NCBI GenBank assembly: GCA_947652855.1 | Contig: CANTEO010000025.1 | Location: 1 to 35,030, forward strand | DNA: 35,030 nt | From: an uncultured Roseburia sp. | GTDB taxonomy: Bacteria; Bacillota; Clostridia; Lachnospirales; Lachnospiraceae | Direction: 5' to 3' | Part shown: positions 1-9,800 of the stretch, piece by piece | How positions within the stretch are numbered: the stretch's first letter is position 1 | Layout: each line of letters starts with the position of its first letter | The notes under the pieces: generated by a model | The model's input: the letters and a program-made list of their open reading frames with translations, nothing else | The model's database searches: none | What the model was told of the DNA's origin: nothing | Made by a program: the position numbers and the translations under genes

Positions 1-597
1 AGAAATTCCAACATTGACACCTCCTCCCTGTTGCGGGTGTCGGTGAGCAACATAAAAATTATAGCATATTATTTTCTATTCTTCTATCTTTTCTCTAAAA
101 ATGGTTTGAAACAGGGATTGCGGCTGACACAATCCTATGCTCTCTCGATCAGTGGACACTGTTTTAAGGCAATTTTCCTTTGTAGTTGATATCTTTGATT
201 TCTGTTTTTACCATCCGAGCAATAAATACTACTCCTTTTTCCTCGGCTTCGTTTCATCTACTTTAAATATATTTTATCCTCATCCGGTTTCATACTTCAA
301 CAACAGAGCCATACGATCTACCATCATGCCATAGAGCGGCTTTTCCTCGACAGAAAGCTCGTCAGACTGCTTGTCCGTGAACAGCTGCTTCGGTATCCAG
401 TAGAAAGCGTGCAGGCTACTCTGTTTTTACAAAGAAATATTCAAATTCCATTGTCTAGCATGGCCGCAATGCCGGCCGTCTCATGGAAAACAGCAGGCCA
501 AAGCAATTTAATTGCTGTGAAACGCTTATCTGCCGCCGTAAAATGCTGTGTTACATTCTATCGTTCTCTCCCGATCTTAGGATGCATCGAACGTCTC
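1..597. other. Gene-poor left edge
   Basis: I see no intact gene here. The only recognisable content is a RepA_N remnant on the minus strand at 280-420, listed separately. The first 60 bases contain two weak nested dyads, GACACC/GGTGTC at 16-41 and GTTGC/GCAAC at 30-50. Positions 50-300 are AT-rich with no convincing start or ribosome binding site. A short open stretch on the minus strand at about 450-560 matches no family I recognise. The region looks like decayed mobile DNA beside the CmpB-like gene. Confidence 0.6.
280..420 (-). pseudogene. Remnant of a RepA_N-family plasmid replication initiator
   Basis: Reading the minus strand from about 420 to the TGA at 280-282 gives about 46 residues containing FYWIPKQLFTD, LSVEEKPLYG and MMVDRMALL. 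These follow the start of the RepA_N domain (family pattern: FYxIPKxLFTD, then LSxEAKxLYGxxLDRMxLS) in order and spacing. In this frame an in-frame TAA lies just upstream (427-429) and the TGA follows directly, so only the N-terminal third of one domain survives. The alanine usual in LSxEAK is Glu here, and the usual KNGW is replaced by KYETG plus the stop. It is a decayed fragment of a plasmid or conjugative element and cannot be functional. Confidence 0.72.
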
Positions 598-1884
598 TTA
601 CTGCACAATCGCGTTCGGGTAAATCCGCTCCATCCGCGCGTCGTCAAATCTCTCATCGACCGCACGCTCCCATGCATGCTTTGGCCCCTGTCCATTGGCC
701 CTGGCGTCATACCGCGCCAAAGCCAGCGCGGACACGGCGATATCCAAAGCCAAAAACGCCATTAGGGCAGCCGTCAGCGCGCGCCCGGTTTTTCTTTGTA
801 TCCAATCAATCAGCTTCTCCGCCCTTGGATACAGCCCCTTCATCCACACGACCGCCGCAATTCCCCAAAAAAGGCAATACAGCAGATTGATCCTGCCTCC
901 CAGATTAAAGGGCATGCCGCTGTAATCCCAAAACACCTTTCCAAACAACAGCTCCGTGAACACGCTGCAAATATATTCATATGCGCCGCCCAAGAAGCTG
1001 CCGATCCAAAAAATCTGATGCTCCTGCTTGTCCTTTTCTTTGTGCAGTAACGCCGTCACAAGGGCGACTGCAAGGCCCCAGACAACGCTAAATGGCCCCC
1101 ATACAAGGCTGCTTCTGCTCATCCACGCTCCGGCCGTGACCCGGCAAAAGACCGTCTCTGTCACATCCCCCAGGACAGACCCGATCAGAAACAGCCAAAA
1201 CAGCTGCACGAAGCCAAGCCTCTTTTCCTCCTTCGCTTCCTCCCTCCCCTGCACAGCCAACGGATAGGAACGGCCGATCCTGCGCTCCATATGCTCCGAC
1301 AGCCCCGCGGCAAGCCGGTACGTCCATCCTTGCAGCCCCCGGTTCCACCGAAACAGGCGCGGCAACGTATGTTCCAGATGAAATACAGACAGCAGAGAGC
1401 CGGAAACGTCAATCAGGCAAACTGCAAACAGCGCCCAAAGCAGCGCGCTTTTTAAAAACCCCGGCAGAATATGGTACGCCCCCACAATCAGCCCGTTCCC
1501 GTGCCGGACCGCCAAAAGGCCAAGCAGCCCCCAAAGCAGGGAATACTGCAGGCAGACGTACCCGTCAATATTCCACCGTTTGCCGGAATAGTCCCACCAT
1601 TTATGCCGCTTCATCCCCTCCAACAGCTTCCCGGCAGACCACTCCGCCACGGTCGCCACTGCCATGCTCCCCAAAAAGAGAAACAGGCGGTCATTTTTCA
1701 GCTCCTGCAAAAACACGGTCAAAAGCGTTCCGGTAAACCCGTATAGAAAGCAAAACGGGCCAGCCGCAAAGCCGCGGTTTCTGAAATCCTTTTCTTTGAC
1801 CGTCGCCACCGCAGTCTCCGCCACCCATGCCAAAAAGGAATAGGCAAAAAAAATCGCCGCAAGCTCATCATATGTATAGCTCAT
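598..1884 (-). CDS. Duplicated CmpB-type (putative ABC transporter type IV) membrane protein
   Basis: This is a 428-residue polytopic membrane protein built from two copies of the domain often annotated 'putative ABC-transporter type IV/CmpB'. Copy one has NRGFAAGPFCFLYG near residue 36 and WDYSGKRWNIDGYVCL near residue 97. Copy two has SSLVWGPFSVVWG near residue 256 and WDYSGMPFNLGGRINL near residue 318. Each copy has several hydrophobic helices. The start ATG at 1884 follows GGGAGGTGGAGC, a good ribosome binding site. The gene is divergent from the two-component pair at 2061. The biochemical role of this family is not established, and no ATPase partner lies nearby, so I do not assign a transport substrate. 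The tandem fusion of two copies is the notable point. Confidence 0.8.
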   Translation of the reverse strand: MSYTYDELAAIFFAYSFLAWVAETAVATVKEKDFRNRGFAAGPFCFLYGFTGTLLTVFLQELKNDRLFLFLGSMAVATVAEWSAGKLLEGMKRHKWWDYSGKRWNIDGYVCLQYSLLWGLLGLLAVRHGNGLIVGAYHILPGFLKSALLWALFAVCLIDVSGSLLSVFHLEHTLPRLFRWNRGLQGWTYRLAAGLSEHMERRIGRSYPLAVQGREEAKEEKRLGFVQLFWLFLIGSVLGDVTETVFCRVTAGAWMSRSSLVWGPFSVVWGLAVALVTALLHKEKDKQEHQIFWIGSFLGGAYEYICSVFTELLFGKVFWDYSGMPFNLGGRINLLYCLFWGIAAVVWMKGLYPRAEKLIDWIQRKTGRALTAALMAFLALDIAVSALALARYDARANGQGPKHAWERAVDERFDDARMERIYPNAIVQ

Positions 1885-1910
1885 GCTCCACCTCCCTGTC
1901 AGATGGCTCT

Positions 1911-1941
1911 ATCATAAGCCATACCGTAACTGTATTGTCAA
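1911..1941 (-). promoter_or_regulatory. Promoter with a 19-bp spacer and dyad, for the CmpB-like gene
   Basis: On the minus strand TTGACA (1936-1941) and TATGAT (1911-1916) are 19 bp apart. The spacer contains ATACaGTTACgGTAT, a short inverted repeat with ATAC/GTAT arms. A 19-bp spacer with a central dyad is the arrangement typical of MerR-family activated promoters. No MerR gene is present in the window, so the regulator is unknown and this is inference. Confidence 0.4.
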
Positions 1942-1992
1942 GCAAAACCTCCCTGCCGTTCCGTTTTACGGACTTTTCCATAAAGAATCGCC

Positions 1993-2031
1993 TTTTAACG
2001 ACTTCCTAACAACCTCCCTTTATACTATAAT
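1993..2031 (+). promoter_or_regulatory. Promoter and candidate response-regulator box upstream of the two-component operon
   Basis: TTTTAACGACTTCCTAACAACC (1993-2014) lies just upstream of overlapping -10 candidates TATACT and TATAAT (2021-2031). There is no good -35 hexamer, so activation by a bound regulator is plausible. The same element recurs at 4067-4087 upstream of the gene at 4171. This suggests autoregulation of the operon by its own response regulator. Confidence 0.45.
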
Positions 2032-2060
2032 AGAAAACACCACAATAGAAAGGAGCCGCC

Positions 2061-2711
2061 ATGGCTGATATCCTCATTATTGAAGACGAAGAGCCCATCA
2101 ACAGGCTGATTAAGCAAAACCTCTCGCTGGCCGGGCATTCCTGCCGCCAGATTTATGACGGAAAGGAGGCCAAAGAGCATCTGCTCTCCGGCAGGCGCTA
2201 TGACTTAATCGTCATGGACGTGATGCTCCCGCAGATTGACGGATTTGCGCTGATGGAATACACGGGAGGCGTCCCCGTGATTTTTTTGACTGCCAAAAGC
2301 CAGCTGACGGACAAGCTGACGGGCCTAACCTCCGGCGCATGGGATTACTTAACGAAGCCTTTTGAAATGCTGGAGCTGATCGCGCGCGTCAACTTAATCC
2401 TGTCCAAAACAAAAAAATTCGACAAAAAGCTCTGCATCGGGCAAACGGAAATTGATTTGGAGGCAAGGAAAGTATTGGTGCAGGGAAATGAGACGGAGCT
2501 GACCCGACAGGAGTTTGAGCTGCTAGAAACTTTAATCTTAAACCGGAACATCGCGCTTTCCAGGGAAAAGCTCTTGGAGCTTGCATGGGGCTACGATTAT
2601 ATGGGCGACACGCGCACTGTGGACGTGCATATCACGAAGCTGCGCAAAAAATTGGGCCTGGAAGGGCGCATCAAGACCATTTACAAAACAGGCTACCGCC
2701 TGGAGCTTTAA
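2061..2711 (+). CDS. OmpR/PhoB-family response regulator
   Basis: This 216-residue regulator has a receiver domain (about 1-110) and a winged-helix DNA-binding domain (about 120-216). The acidic pocket is EDE at 8-10, the phosphoacceptor is D53 in VMDVMLP, the switch Thr is in FLTAKS, and the conserved Lys is K99 in LTKPFE. The output domain shows the usual LTRQEFELLE start, RTVDVHITKLRKKL recognition helix and YKTGYRL wing. The ATG at 2061 follows AGAAAGGAG. The kinase gene begins 17 bp after the stop. Its likely targets are its own promoter and the gene at 4171, which share a direct-repeat box. The ligand or stress sensed is not evident. Confidence 0.93.
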   Translation: MADILIIEDEEPINRLIKQNLSLAGHSCRQIYDGKEAKEHLLSGRRYDLIVMDVMLPQIDGFALMEYTGGVPVIFLTAKSQLTDKLTGLTSGAWDYLTKPFEMLELIARVNLILSKTKKFDKKLCIGQTEIDLEARKVLVQGNETELTRQEFELLETLILNRNIALSREKLLELAWGYDYMGDTRTVDVHITKLRKKLGLEGRIKTIYKTGYRLEL

Positions 2712-2728
2712 AGAAAGGCGGAAAACCG

Positions 2729-4105
2729 ATGCGAATTTGGCAAAAGCTATACCTTGTAACGCTGCTTTTATTCCTGGCGTCCCTGAACATAGGGCTGCTC
2801 TTTGCAGGGCAGTACATCTTTTCCCATAACCTAAAGCTGGAGCAAAAGCAGGCCAAAACGGACTGCGATTACCTGTGCCAAAGCTTAGGGCGCGATTTTG
2901 CCGCCCTGGAGAAAAAGGGCCGTTTTCAGGAACCGGCCGTGGCCGTTCTTTTGGAACGCTACCAGAGCCATTACGGAGACATCCTGCTTACGCTAAAGCA
3001 AACAGAGCGTCCCACGGCCTTTTGCATCCGCTCTGAAATTATGGACGGAGGCAGGAAGATGCAGATTTTCGCGGAGCAGAGCCTGGCTGTCCCCTTTGAC
3101 GGCTATCGCCTCCATTTCCAAAAACGCCTGTCGGATTTTGAGGGCGTCTGGCTGGACATCAAACGCACCTTCGCCATTATCAGCTTCTCCGTCTCCCTCC
3201 TGTTATGCCTCGTCCTATACCTCTGCACGCGGCATATGCTAAAGCCGCTTGGCCGGTTAAATGAACGCGTGGCAAAGATCGCGGCAGGGGAATATGGGCA
3301 GGCTATGGACGCAGGCAGGCGCATCTTAGGGCAGGATGAAATCGACGAGCTGTCTATAAGCGTCGGCCAAATGTCCGGCACTATCCAACGGCAGATTCAG
3401 GCGCTGGAGGAAGAAAACGCCAAAAAGCAGCAGTTGACGGATCATATGGCGCACGAGCTGCGGACGCCCCTGACGTCCATCTACGGATACGCGGAATACC
3501 TGCGGTACGCAAAAGCCTCCCACAAAGAATGGCAGGAGGGGCTTTCCTATATTATGGAGGAAAGCAGGCGCTTAACCAAAATGAGCGAGTCCCTGCTCTC
3601 GATGCGCTTGTATGAAAAAGCCTCCCTAACAGCCTCCCCGGTGGATCTTTTCGATTTGTCGCGCCACATCGAGCAGATCCTTTCCAAAAAGCTATTGGAA
3701 AAAAATTTGACCCTAACGAAGCAGTTTGAGCTGTCAACCGTCTATGGGGAACGGGAGCTGCTCATCAGCCTGTTTTTAAACCTCTTAGAAAACGCCGTCC
3801 GCGCAAGCAAGCCAGGGGGCGAAATCCTCTGGAGGGCGTATGCGCGAAAGGACGCGCAGCAATTTGAAATCATAGACCACGGCGTGGGCATGGAAACAAG
3901 CGAGCTGTCACGGATCACTGAGGCATTCTACCGAACCGATCCGTCGCGCTCCAGAAGGGACGGCGGCGTAGGGCTTGGCCTGTCCATCGTCCGCCTGATT
4001 GTGGAAAAGCGAAACGGAGAGCTGACCTTCTCCTCCCATCCGGGCGAAGGGACAAAAGCCACCGTTCTTTTACAACTTCCTTACAATCAGATAAAAAGGC
4101 CCTGA
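2729..4105 (+). CDS. Sensor histidine kinase paired with the regulator
   Basis: This is a 458-residue membrane kinase. A first hydrophobic segment lies at about 8-30, an extracytoplasmic sensor of roughly 120 residues follows, and a second membrane segment (IISFSVSLLLCLVLYLC) lies near 150-170. A HAMP-like linker follows, then the phosphoacceptor H242 in MAHELRTPLTS and an HATPase_c domain with the N box LLENAVRAS, DHGVGM and GGVGLGLSI. I take the ATG at 2729 because it follows AAAGGCGG and opens directly on the membrane anchor. An upstream in-frame extension overlaps the regulator gene and reads as non-coding sequence. It phosphorylates the upstream response regulator; its stimulus is unknown. 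Confidence 0.92.
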   Translation: MRIWQKLYLVTLLLFLASLNIGLLFAGQYIFSHNLKLEQKQAKTDCDYLCQSLGRDFAALEKKGRFQEPAVAVLLERYQSHYGDILLTLKQTERPTAFCIRSEIMDGGRKMQIFAEQSLAVPFDGYRLHFQKRLSDFEGVWLDIKRTFAIISFSVSLLLCLVLYLCTRHMLKPLGRLNERVAKIAAGEYGQAMDAGRRILGQDEIDELSISVGQMSGTIQRQIQALEEENAKKQQLTDHMAHELRTPLTSIYGYAEYLRYAKASHKEWQEGLSYIMEESRRLTKMSESLLSMRLYEKASLTASPVDLFDLSRHIEQILSKKLLEKNLTLTKQFELSTVYGERELLISLFLNLLENAVRASKPGGEILWRAYARKDAQQFEIIDHGVGMETSELSRITEAFYRTDPSRSRRDGGVGLGLSIVRLIVEKRNGELTFSSHPGEGTKATVLLQLPYNQIKRP

Positions 4106-4122
4106 CGCACAGGCTGTATGAT
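4070..4122 (+). promoter_or_regulatory. Candidate response-regulator direct repeat upstream of the exported protein gene
   Basis: Two TTACAA half-sites start at 4070 and 4081, 11 bp apart, separated by CTTCC. Direct repeats one helical turn apart are typical OmpR-family sites. A -10-like TATGAT follows at 4117-4122. The element resembles the box at 1993-2014 (shared ACTTCCTWACAA core). It overlaps the 3' end of the kinase gene. Confidence 0.42.
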
Positions 4123-4170
4123 AAGCCCATCAAAACAAAATGCGATTGCATAGAAAGGAAGGTCACTTTT

Positions 4171-5208
4171 ATGAGAAAAAAGAATTTCTGGATTCTCTGT
4201 GCGGCTGCGGGGCTTTGCATCTTCAGCGTCCTGCTTTTAACTCAAAACATGGGAATTTATGCGGAAAAGTCCGGCACATCGGAAACAGAGGCAACGCTGA
4301 CGGGCCATGAGCCAGACGACGCGCTGACAACGGCGCTGGCAGAAAGCGAGGAGGGCGAGGCGCAAAGCCCGGAAAACGCGGCTCTGGAGAAAGCGGCTCC
4401 GTTGCCGGAGGAAACATTAAGCGCTGTTTGGGAAACGCTCTTCGCCAATTTTATCGCATCTAGCGCAGGCGAGATGGACGATGACAGACGAAGCATGGTA
4501 GAAAAGCTGATGGCAGCCCAAAGCCAGCATTCAAAAGAAGCGGCGAACGAAGCGCTTTACGAAGACACCTACCTAAAGGACTCCCCAGAATCCGGCCTTA
4601 GCGCATCGGAGATCGGCATGATCGTATTGAAAGAAATCAACCGGCTCTACCCCAAGGATCCGTTAGGGCAGCTCAAAATCAGCCAGCTGCAAATTGACAG
4701 CGACCTTGGCTTCAATCAGGAGCTTTACGTCGAATGGACGGGTTCTCTGGACAACGGCTACGACATCTTTGACAAAGACTATGTCTCCTATTCGTTTTCA
4801 ATCGACGCCGTCAGCGGAAAATTTACGCGCTTTGGAAAATTTTACCCCTACCAGAAAGACGTCGATTACGCCTCCGTTTCCTGGACAGACGAAGCCATCC
4901 TCTCCCACGCCAGGGAGTTGATCGCATCCTACAATCTGGCCGATGGGACAGAGCTGGACTGGTCAAGCCTGATCCTGTTAAACGGGAGCAAAGAAGCGGC
5001 CGCTCTGCAAAAAGAGCTGGAAGAGGAGCCAGAGACAAGCACGCAGATTGAAAATTGCCTTATTTTCGTAAAAGATGGGAAAGAGCTGTTTTATTTTAGC
5101 ATGGACTGGGCGACCGGGGAGGTCAACTTCTACATCTGGCCCGGCCGCAGCACGCCGTCAGAGCTGCCGGAGCATTTAGAGCGCATTTATAAGGAAAGCC
5201 ATCCATAG
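4171..5208 (+). CDS. Membrane-anchored or secreted acidic protein of unknown function
   Basis: The product is 345 residues. A basic N-terminus (MRKKN) and a hydrophobic segment to about residue 25 form a signal peptide or anchor; no lipobox is obvious. Residues about 30-85 are Glu/Ala-rich low-complexity sequence. The remainder looks like a folded extracytoplasmic domain with alternating beta-strand sequence, vaguely like PepSY-type proteins (SFSIDAVSGKFTRFGKF, then YFSMDWATGEVNFYIW), but I cannot assign a family. The start follows GGAAGG. The gene lies 65 bp after the kinase, behind a copy of the putative regulator box, so it is probably a target or accessory of this two-component system. 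Confidence 0.75.
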   Translation: MRKKNFWILCAAAGLCIFSVLLLTQNMGIYAEKSGTSETEATLTGHEPDDALTTALAESEEGEAQSPENAALEKAAPLPEETLSAVWETLFANFIASSAGEMDDDRRSMVEKLMAAQSQHSKEAANEALYEDTYLKDSPESGLSASEIGMIVLKEINRLYPKDPLGQLKISQLQIDSDLGFNQELYVEWTGSLDNGYDIFDKDYVSYSFSIDAVSGKFTRFGKFYPYQKDVDYASVSWTDEAILSHARELIASYNLADGTELDWSSLILLNGSKEAAALQKELEEEPETSTQIENCLIFVKDGKELFYFSMDWATGEVNFYIWPGRSTPSELPEHLERIYKESHP

Positions 5209-5286
5209 GTCAGATCAGGTTTGCATCAAACGCTCCAGGCTGATTTTTGAGACAAACAAAAAAACGTGCGCCGCTAGGCGCGCCAC

Positions 5287-5331
5287 AAAAAAGACGCATG
5301 GTTTTCAATTTATTGCTCCATGCGTCTTTTA
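5287..5331. terminator. Bidirectional intrinsic terminator
   Basis: The stem GACGCATGG (5293-5301) pairs with CCATGCGTC (5318-5326). It is flanked by A-tracts on the left and a T-tract on the right, so it can terminate both the plus-strand gene ending at 5208 and gltD on the minus strand. Confidence 0.85.
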
Positions 5332-5385
5332 TTGATAATTATCTTGTGTCAAAAGAAATCATTTTCAAATTTTTACAGCCTCTCC

Positions 5386-6870
5386 CTAGAGCGCCGAGTA
5401 CCCAAGCAGGCTCTCCTCCACTTCCCTGGCCGCCTCCCTGCCTTCCCGGATGGCCCACACGACTAAGGACTGCCCGCGGCGCATATCCCCTGCGGCAAAC
5501 ACCTTCTTTACGTTTGTCGCGTATCCCCCGGCTTTGGTGGCGATATTCGACCGCTCGTTAACGTCCAGGCCAAAAGCGTCAGCGACATACTTCTGCGGCC
5601 CCAAAAATCCCGCCGCAATCAAGACCACATCCGCTGCAATCGTCCCTTCCGAGCCAGGGACCTCCTCGAGCGTCCTGCGCCCTGTCTTTTCCTCCTGCCC
5701 GCTCATAAGCCGCACCGTCTTCACCGCCGTGACGAACCCATTTTTATCCTTTAAGAACTCCTTTACCGTCGTCTCATACACCCTGGGATCGCCGCCAAGC
5801 AAGGCGATTGCCTCCTCCTGGCCGTAATCTGTCTTCGCGACCTTGGGCCACTGAGGCCAGGCGTTGCCGTCCGCGCGCGCGTCTGGCGCCTTGGGCAGCA
5901 TCTCAAGCTGCGTCACTTTGGCCGCGCCAAGGCGAATGGCGGTTCCCACGCAGTCATTCCCGGTGTCGCCGCCTCCAATAATGACGACGTTCTTTCCTTT
6001 TACAGGGATATATTTCTGATCCTTTAAATCTGAATTCAAAAGGCTCTTTGTCACCTCCGAAAGGAAATCCACCGCAAAGTAAATGTTCTTCGCGTCCCTC
6101 CCCGGAACCGGAATGTCCCTGGGATTCTTTGCGCCGCAGGCCAAAAGGACCGCGTCATGCTCCTTTAAGATCTGATCCGCTTTTTTGCCCTTGCCTACGT
6201 CAACCCCTGTCACAAATGAAACGCCCTCTTCGCGCATCACGTCAACCTTGCGGTCAATCACGCGCTTATCCAGCTTCATGTTCGGGATGCCGTACATCAA
6301 AAGGCCGCCGACACGGTCGTCCCGCTCATAGACCGTCACCGTATGCCCGCGCCTGTTAAGCTGATCCGCCGCCGCAAGCCCGGCCGGCCCGCTGCCTACA
6401 ATCGCGACCTTCTTTCCCGTGCGCGACCGGGGCGGCTTCGCCTTCGCATACCCTTTTTCATAGGCATTCTCGATAATTCCATATTCATTTTCTTTCACCG
6501 TGACCGCGTCCCCATAATGCCCGCAGGTGCAGGCCGCCTCGCAGAGCGCGGGGCAGACCCTTGCGGTGAACTCCGGGAAATTGTTTGTCTTTTTCAGGCG
6601 AAAAAACGCCTCCTCCCAGTTGCCTGCATAAATTAAGTCATTCCACTCCGGCACCAGGTTATACAGCGGGCAGCCGCTCGTCATGCCCATAATGTCAGCG
6701 CCAGCCTGGCAGAACGGCACGCCGCAGTTCATGCAGCGCGCGCCCTGCTCCCTTTGCTGTTCCATTGAGAGCGGGACGTGAAACTCCCTAAAATGCTTGA
6801 CGCGCTCCGCGGGCGCCTCCGCCCGCGCCGTCTTCCTGTCAAATTCCATAAATCCTGTTGGCTTTCCCAT
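5386..6870 (-). CDS. gltD: Glutamate synthase small (beta) subunit, NADPH-type
   Basis: The 494-residue protein is the electron-input subunit of glutamate synthase: it oxidises NAD(P)H on FAD and passes electrons through Fe-S clusters to GltB. The N-terminal Fe-S region shows CMNCGVPFC near residue 46 and ARVCPALCEAACTCG near residue 105. The FAD-binding motif is VAIVGSGPAGLAAADQL near 148, and the second nucleotide-binding fold is VVIIGGGDTGNDC near 292. The C-terminus has the FAD-contacting FAAGDMRRGQSLVVWAI. The length is normal for the family. The ATG at 6870 follows TAAGGAGG, and the gene lies 12 bp after gltB, so the two are co-transcribed and translated in stoichiometry. Confidence 0.97.
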   Translation of the reverse strand: MGKPTGFMEFDRKTARAEAPAERVKHFREFHVPLSMEQQREQGARCMNCGVPFCQAGADIMGMTSGCPLYNLVPEWNDLIYAGNWEEAFFRLKKTNNFPEFTARVCPALCEAACTCGHYGDAVTVKENEYGIIENAYEKGYAKAKPPRSRTGKKVAIVGSGPAGLAAADQLNRRGHTVTVYERDDRVGGLLMYGIPNMKLDKRVIDRKVDVMREEGVSFVTGVDVGKGKKADQILKEHDAVLLACGAKNPRDIPVPGRDAKNIYFAVDFLSEVTKSLLNSDLKDQKYIPVKGKNVVIIGGGDTGNDCVGTAIRLGAAKVTQLEMLPKAPDARADGNAWPQWPKVAKTDYGQEEAIALLGGDPRVYETTVKEFLKDKNGFVTAVKTVRLMSGQEEKTGRRTLEEVPGSEGTIAADVVLIAAGFLGPQKYVADAFGLDVNERSNIATKAGGYATNVKKVFAAGDMRRGQSLVVWAIREGREAAREVEESLLGYSAL

Positions 6871-6882
6871 TCTGCGGCCTCC

Positions 6883-9800
6883 TTACTTCCTTGTGCTTGC
6901 GTAAAACGCCTCAATCTGCGCCTGATCGGAGGATAAGCCCTTCTCCTCCATCTGCACAATCGCCATCAACATTTTCTGATAGTCATACGGGATGACTTTC
7001 TTAAATTTCGGCAGATACGAGCTGAAATCCTCTAAGATCGCCTTTCCTTTTTCCGAATTCGTCAAGGCGACGTGCTCCTTTATCATCTCCTTCAATTCCA
7101 ACACGTCATATTTATTGGAAATCACCTCGGAGCGCACCATTTCCTTATTGAGCCTCGTGTACAAATCGCTCTTTTCATCCAGGACGTATGCGATCCCGCC
7201 GCTCATGCCAGCCGCAAAGTTTTTCCCGGTGCCGCCAAGCACCGCCACGCGCCCTCCGGTCATGTACTCGCAGCCATGGTCGCCCACGCCCTCCACAACC
7301 GCGATCGCGCCGGAATTGCGCACCGCGAACCGCTCCCCGGCCACTCCGCTTATGAACGCCTTCCCGCCAGTCGCCCCATACAGCGCGACATTTCCAATAA
7401 TGACGTTTTCTTCCCTTTTGAATTTCACGCCCGCCGGGGCGTACACAATCAGCTTGCCTCCCGATAAGCCCTTGCCAAAATAGTCGTTTGAGTCCCCGCT
7501 CAATTCAAGCGTCAGCCCTCTTGGGATAAACGCGCCAAAGCTCTGGCCTCCCGACCCGCTGCACCTTACGAAAAAGGTGTCGTCCGCAAGCCCGTCCTTA
7601 TGCCGCTTTGTGATTTCTGAGCCAAATATCGTGCCAAACGAGCGGTCCGTATTCGTCACCTCCACATCAAGGCTTCTTCTCTGCCCGCCCTCCAGCGCGC
7701 CTTTTAATTTTCTTAATAATACAGTGACGTCCTTCGTCCGCTCAAGATGAAAGTCATAGACGTGCTTTGGCTGGAAGGCCACCTTCCCCTTTGCCCCCGA
7801 AAACGGGCTGCCCAATATGCCGGACAGGTCAATCTTGCGCTCCCTTTCGCTTACGTCTTCCCTGGCCTTCAGCAAATCGCTGCGCCCGACCAAATCGTCC
7901 ACCGTACGGCACCCAAGCTTCGCCATATGCTCCCGTAAGTCCTGCGCAATGAACCGCATGAAATTCTCCACATACTCCGGCTTTCCGGCAAAGCGCCTCC
8001 GCAACTGTGGGTTTTGGGTCGCAATGCCCGCCGGGCAGGTGTCTAAATGACAGACGCGCATCATCACGCAGCCAAGCGTCACAAGCGGGGCCGTGGCGAA
8101 GCCGAACTCCTCCGCGCCAAGCAGCGCCGCGATGGCGACGTCGCGCCCGCTCATCAGCTTCCCGTCCGCCTCAATGCGCACCTTGTCCCTTAGGCCGTTT
8201 AAAATCAGCGTCTGGTGCGTCTCCGCAAGGCCAAGCTCCCAGGGAAGGCCCGCGTTGTGAATGGAGCTTTTGGGCGCCGCCCCGGTGCCTCCGTCATAGC
8301 CGGAAATCAGGATCACCTGCGCGCCCGCTTTCGCCACGCCCGCCGCGACTGTCCCAACGCCCGCCTCGGAAACCAGCTTCACCGTAATCCGGGCGTTTCG
8401 GTTCGCGTTCTTCAAATCATAAATCAGCTGCTCCAAGTCCTCAATCGAATAGATGTCATGGTGCGGCGGCGGCGAAATCAACGACACGCCCGGCGTGGAA
8501 AGCCTGGTCTTGGCAATCCACGGGTACACCTTCTTGCCGGGCAGGTGGCCCCCCTCCCCAGGCTTTGCGCCCTGCGCCATCTTAATCTGAATCTCGTCCG
8601 CGCTGACTAAATAGCGGCTGGTGACGCCAAAGCGGCCTGACGCGACCTGCTTAATCGCAGAGCATTTATTCCTCGCGGAAGATTTGCTCTCCATGCGCTC
8701 CTCCTCTTCCCCGCCCTCGCCGGAATTGGACTTTCCGTGAAGCCGGTTCATCGCCACGGCCAGCGCCTCATGCGCCTCCTTGGAAATAGAGCCATAGGAC
8801 ATCGCGCCCGTCTTAAAGCGCGTCACAATCGAATCCACGCTCTCCACTTCCTCTAGCGGCACGCCCTTCTTGGGATACCGAAACTCCATCAGGCCCCGAA
8901 GGCACGCGCCGCGCTCCTCGGCGTTCACAAGCCGGACGTACTCTTTGAACTGCGCATAGTCGCCGCGCTTCGTGGACTCCTGCAGCAGATGGATGGCCGC
9001 CGGGCTGTAAAGGTGAGGGTCGGCGCCGCTGCGCATCTTATGCCGCCCCCTGCTGTCTAACGAAAGATCCGTCTCAAGCCCCAGGGGATCGTACGCCTGC
9101 GAATGCAGCGCGTCCACGTCCTCCTCAATGTCCTTTAGCGTAATCCCGCCGATCCGGCTGACCGTATCCGTAAAATATTTGTCAATCACGCCCTTGTCAA
9201 TCCCAACCGCCTCAAAAATCTTGGAGCCCTGGTACGACTGAATCGTGGAAATGCCCATTTTGGACGCGATTTTCACAATGCCGGACACAATCGCCGCATT
9301 GTAGTCCTGGATGGCGGCGTACGGATCCTTATCCAGCATACGCTCCTCCACAAGCTGCTTCACCGTGTCCTGCGCCAGGTATGGGTTGACGGCGCAGGCG
9401 CCATAGCCCAAAAGCGCCGCAAAATGATGCACCTCCCGCGGCTCGCCGGATTCCAAAATCATAGCCACCGCCGTCCGCTTCTTCGTCTTCACCAAATGCT
9501 GCTGCAATGCGGACACTGCCAAAAGCGACGGAATCGGCACATGGTTCTCATCCACGCCCCGGTCAGACAGGATTAAGATGTTCGCCCCATCCCGGTACGC
9601 GCGGTCCGCCTCCACAAACAGGCGGTCAACCGCCTTCTCTAAGCTTGTGTTCTTATAATACACAATCGGGATGACAGCCACCTGAAAGCCTTCCACATCC
9701 ATTTCCTTGATCTTCATCAGATCCGTGTTCGTTAAGATCGGGTTGTCAACCTTAAGCGCCTGGCAGTTTTTGGCGCTCTCTTCCAAAAGGTTTCCGTCCT

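Noticed and set aside
16..50. Nested dyads resembling an oriT or attachment site
   Set aside because: They are short and imperfect, with no relaxase or integrase nearby. Not enough to call a site.
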